Positions 63,708 to 64,000 of a DNA stretch of 64,000 nt are shown piece after piece. Within the stretch, counting starts at the first letter, position 1; the number at the start of each line of letters is the position of its first letter. The translations under genes and the position numbers were made by a program. Source of the stretch: CAWHJN01 sp963829705. Lineage in GTDB: Bacteria > Bacteroidota > Rhodothermia > Rhodothermales > BA12. The notes under the pieces are model-generated. The model had not been told where the DNA came from, made no database searches, and worked only from the letters and a program-made list of their open reading frames with translations. Location: positions 186,001-250,000 of the forward strand of contig CAWHJN010000002.1 of NCBI GenBank assembly GCA_963829705.1. Direction: 5' to 3'.

Positions 63708-63998
63708 ATGACGCGACTGCTCCATGTGCCCCGGCTGCTCCTCATCGGCCTCGTCCGCTTTTACCAGCTGGCGATCTCGCCGCTCTCGCCGCCGTCGTGC
63801 CGCTACACGCCCACGTGCTCGCAGTACGCCATTGAGGCGCTGCGCGAATACGGGGCGTTGCGGGGCACGGTGCTGGCCGTGTGGCGGGTGCTGCGGTGCG
63901 CGCCGTGGGGCAAGGGCGGCTACGACCCGCCGCGCTGGTTCGGCGAGCCGCCGCCCGCGTGCTGCGCGCCCGAGGCCGAGGCAGAACCGCGCGGGTAG
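63708..63998 (+). CDS. yidD: Membrane protein insertion efficiency factor YidD
   Basis: 96 residues, the small YidD family. The core LLIGLVRFYQLAISPLSPPS followed by CRYTPTCSQYAIEALREYG and LAVWRVLRCAPWGKGGYDP is near-invariant, including three cysteines. YidD assists YidC-dependent membrane insertion. Usually found in rpmH-rnpA-yidD-yidC clusters; here it is isolated, 40 bases after the SleB-like gene, and its tail is extended with CCAPEAEAEPRG. Confidence 0.94.
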   Translation: MTRLLHVPRLLLIGLVRFYQLAISPLSPPSCRYTPTCSQYAIEALREYGALRGTVLAVWRVLRCAPWGKGGYDPPRWFGEPPPACCAPEAEAEPRG

Positions 63999-64000
63999 AA

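Overview
The window comes from a GC-rich bacterium of the Bacteroidota/Rhodothermota lineage, most likely a Rhodothermales-type organism (Rubricoccaceae- or Salinibacter-like). The grounds are several type IX secretion C-terminal sorting domains (proteins ending at 20252, 37139 and about 52840), GWxTD-domain proteins, a TonB with a proline-rich linker, a SusD-free outer-membrane repertoire of Wzi-like and DUF5916 barrels, an AccC-type carboxylase and chromosomal parAB. Ribosome binding sites are weak, as is usual in this lineage. The genes are mostly housekeeping, so this is chromosome. No tRNA, rRNA, CRISPR, prophage or intact IS was seen.

Layout. 1-10.6 kb: end of gcvT, ftsK overlapping purK, purE, then a minus-strand run of a DCC oxidoreductase, two tandem GWxTD proteins and a YjbQ protein, and a plus-strand cyclophilin. 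10.6-16.9 kb: parA-parB-small secreted protein (minus), then UvrD-like helicase, PAP2 phosphatase and TonB (plus). 17-27.7 kb: PRC-barrel protein, secreted exonuclease-type protein, EF-hand lipoprotein, an FmdB-like protein coupled to a frameshifted Wzi-like barrel, a serine hydrolase, secG, a Nudix hydrolase, an Hpt protein, a TPM-domain protein, and a zinc-ribbon/TPR protein coupled to HU. 27.8-37.1 kb: an M1 peptidase with two compensating frameshifts, ppc, then a lower-GC 1.88 kb insert flanked by two copies of the ppc 3' end, and a secreted type IX cargo protein. 37.2-45.4 kb: amidase, P1 peptidase, beta-lactamase-like hydrolase, Rieske/DUF2231 protein, FNT channel, biotin carboxylase, MgtC and LOG proteins. 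45.4-52.9 kb: a damaged zone with a frameshifted glycosyltransferase, about 2.5 kb of shredded minus-strand coding sequence, an intact but orphan MalG-type permease, a shredded lipoprotein and a shredded PQQ sugar dehydrogenase. 52.9-64 kb: GroES-like protein, MarR regulator, PhoR/PhoB pair, DUF5916 protein, an M56/DUF4097 sensor protease with a BlaI repressor, TspO, hisI, a SleB-like hydrolase and yidD.

The two most interesting structures are (i) the 1.88 kb insert at the 3' end of ppc. It carries a tautomerase and an alpha/beta-hydrolase-LuxR protein, has no integrase, and looks like site-specific integration that rebuilt the target gene end. (ii) A BlaI/M56 system in which the membrane protease is fused to an 18-residue-period DUF4097 repeat and a long coiled coil. 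A 7-4-7 inverted repeat lies just upstream of blaI (two copies) and upstream of the neighbouring DUF5916 gene, which suggests a small shared regulon.

Caution: frameshifts are frequent (9-G tract in the Wzi-like gene, M1 peptidase, glycosyltransferase and especially 46.5-52.8 kb). Whether these are real decay or assembly indels cannot be decided from the sequence alone.
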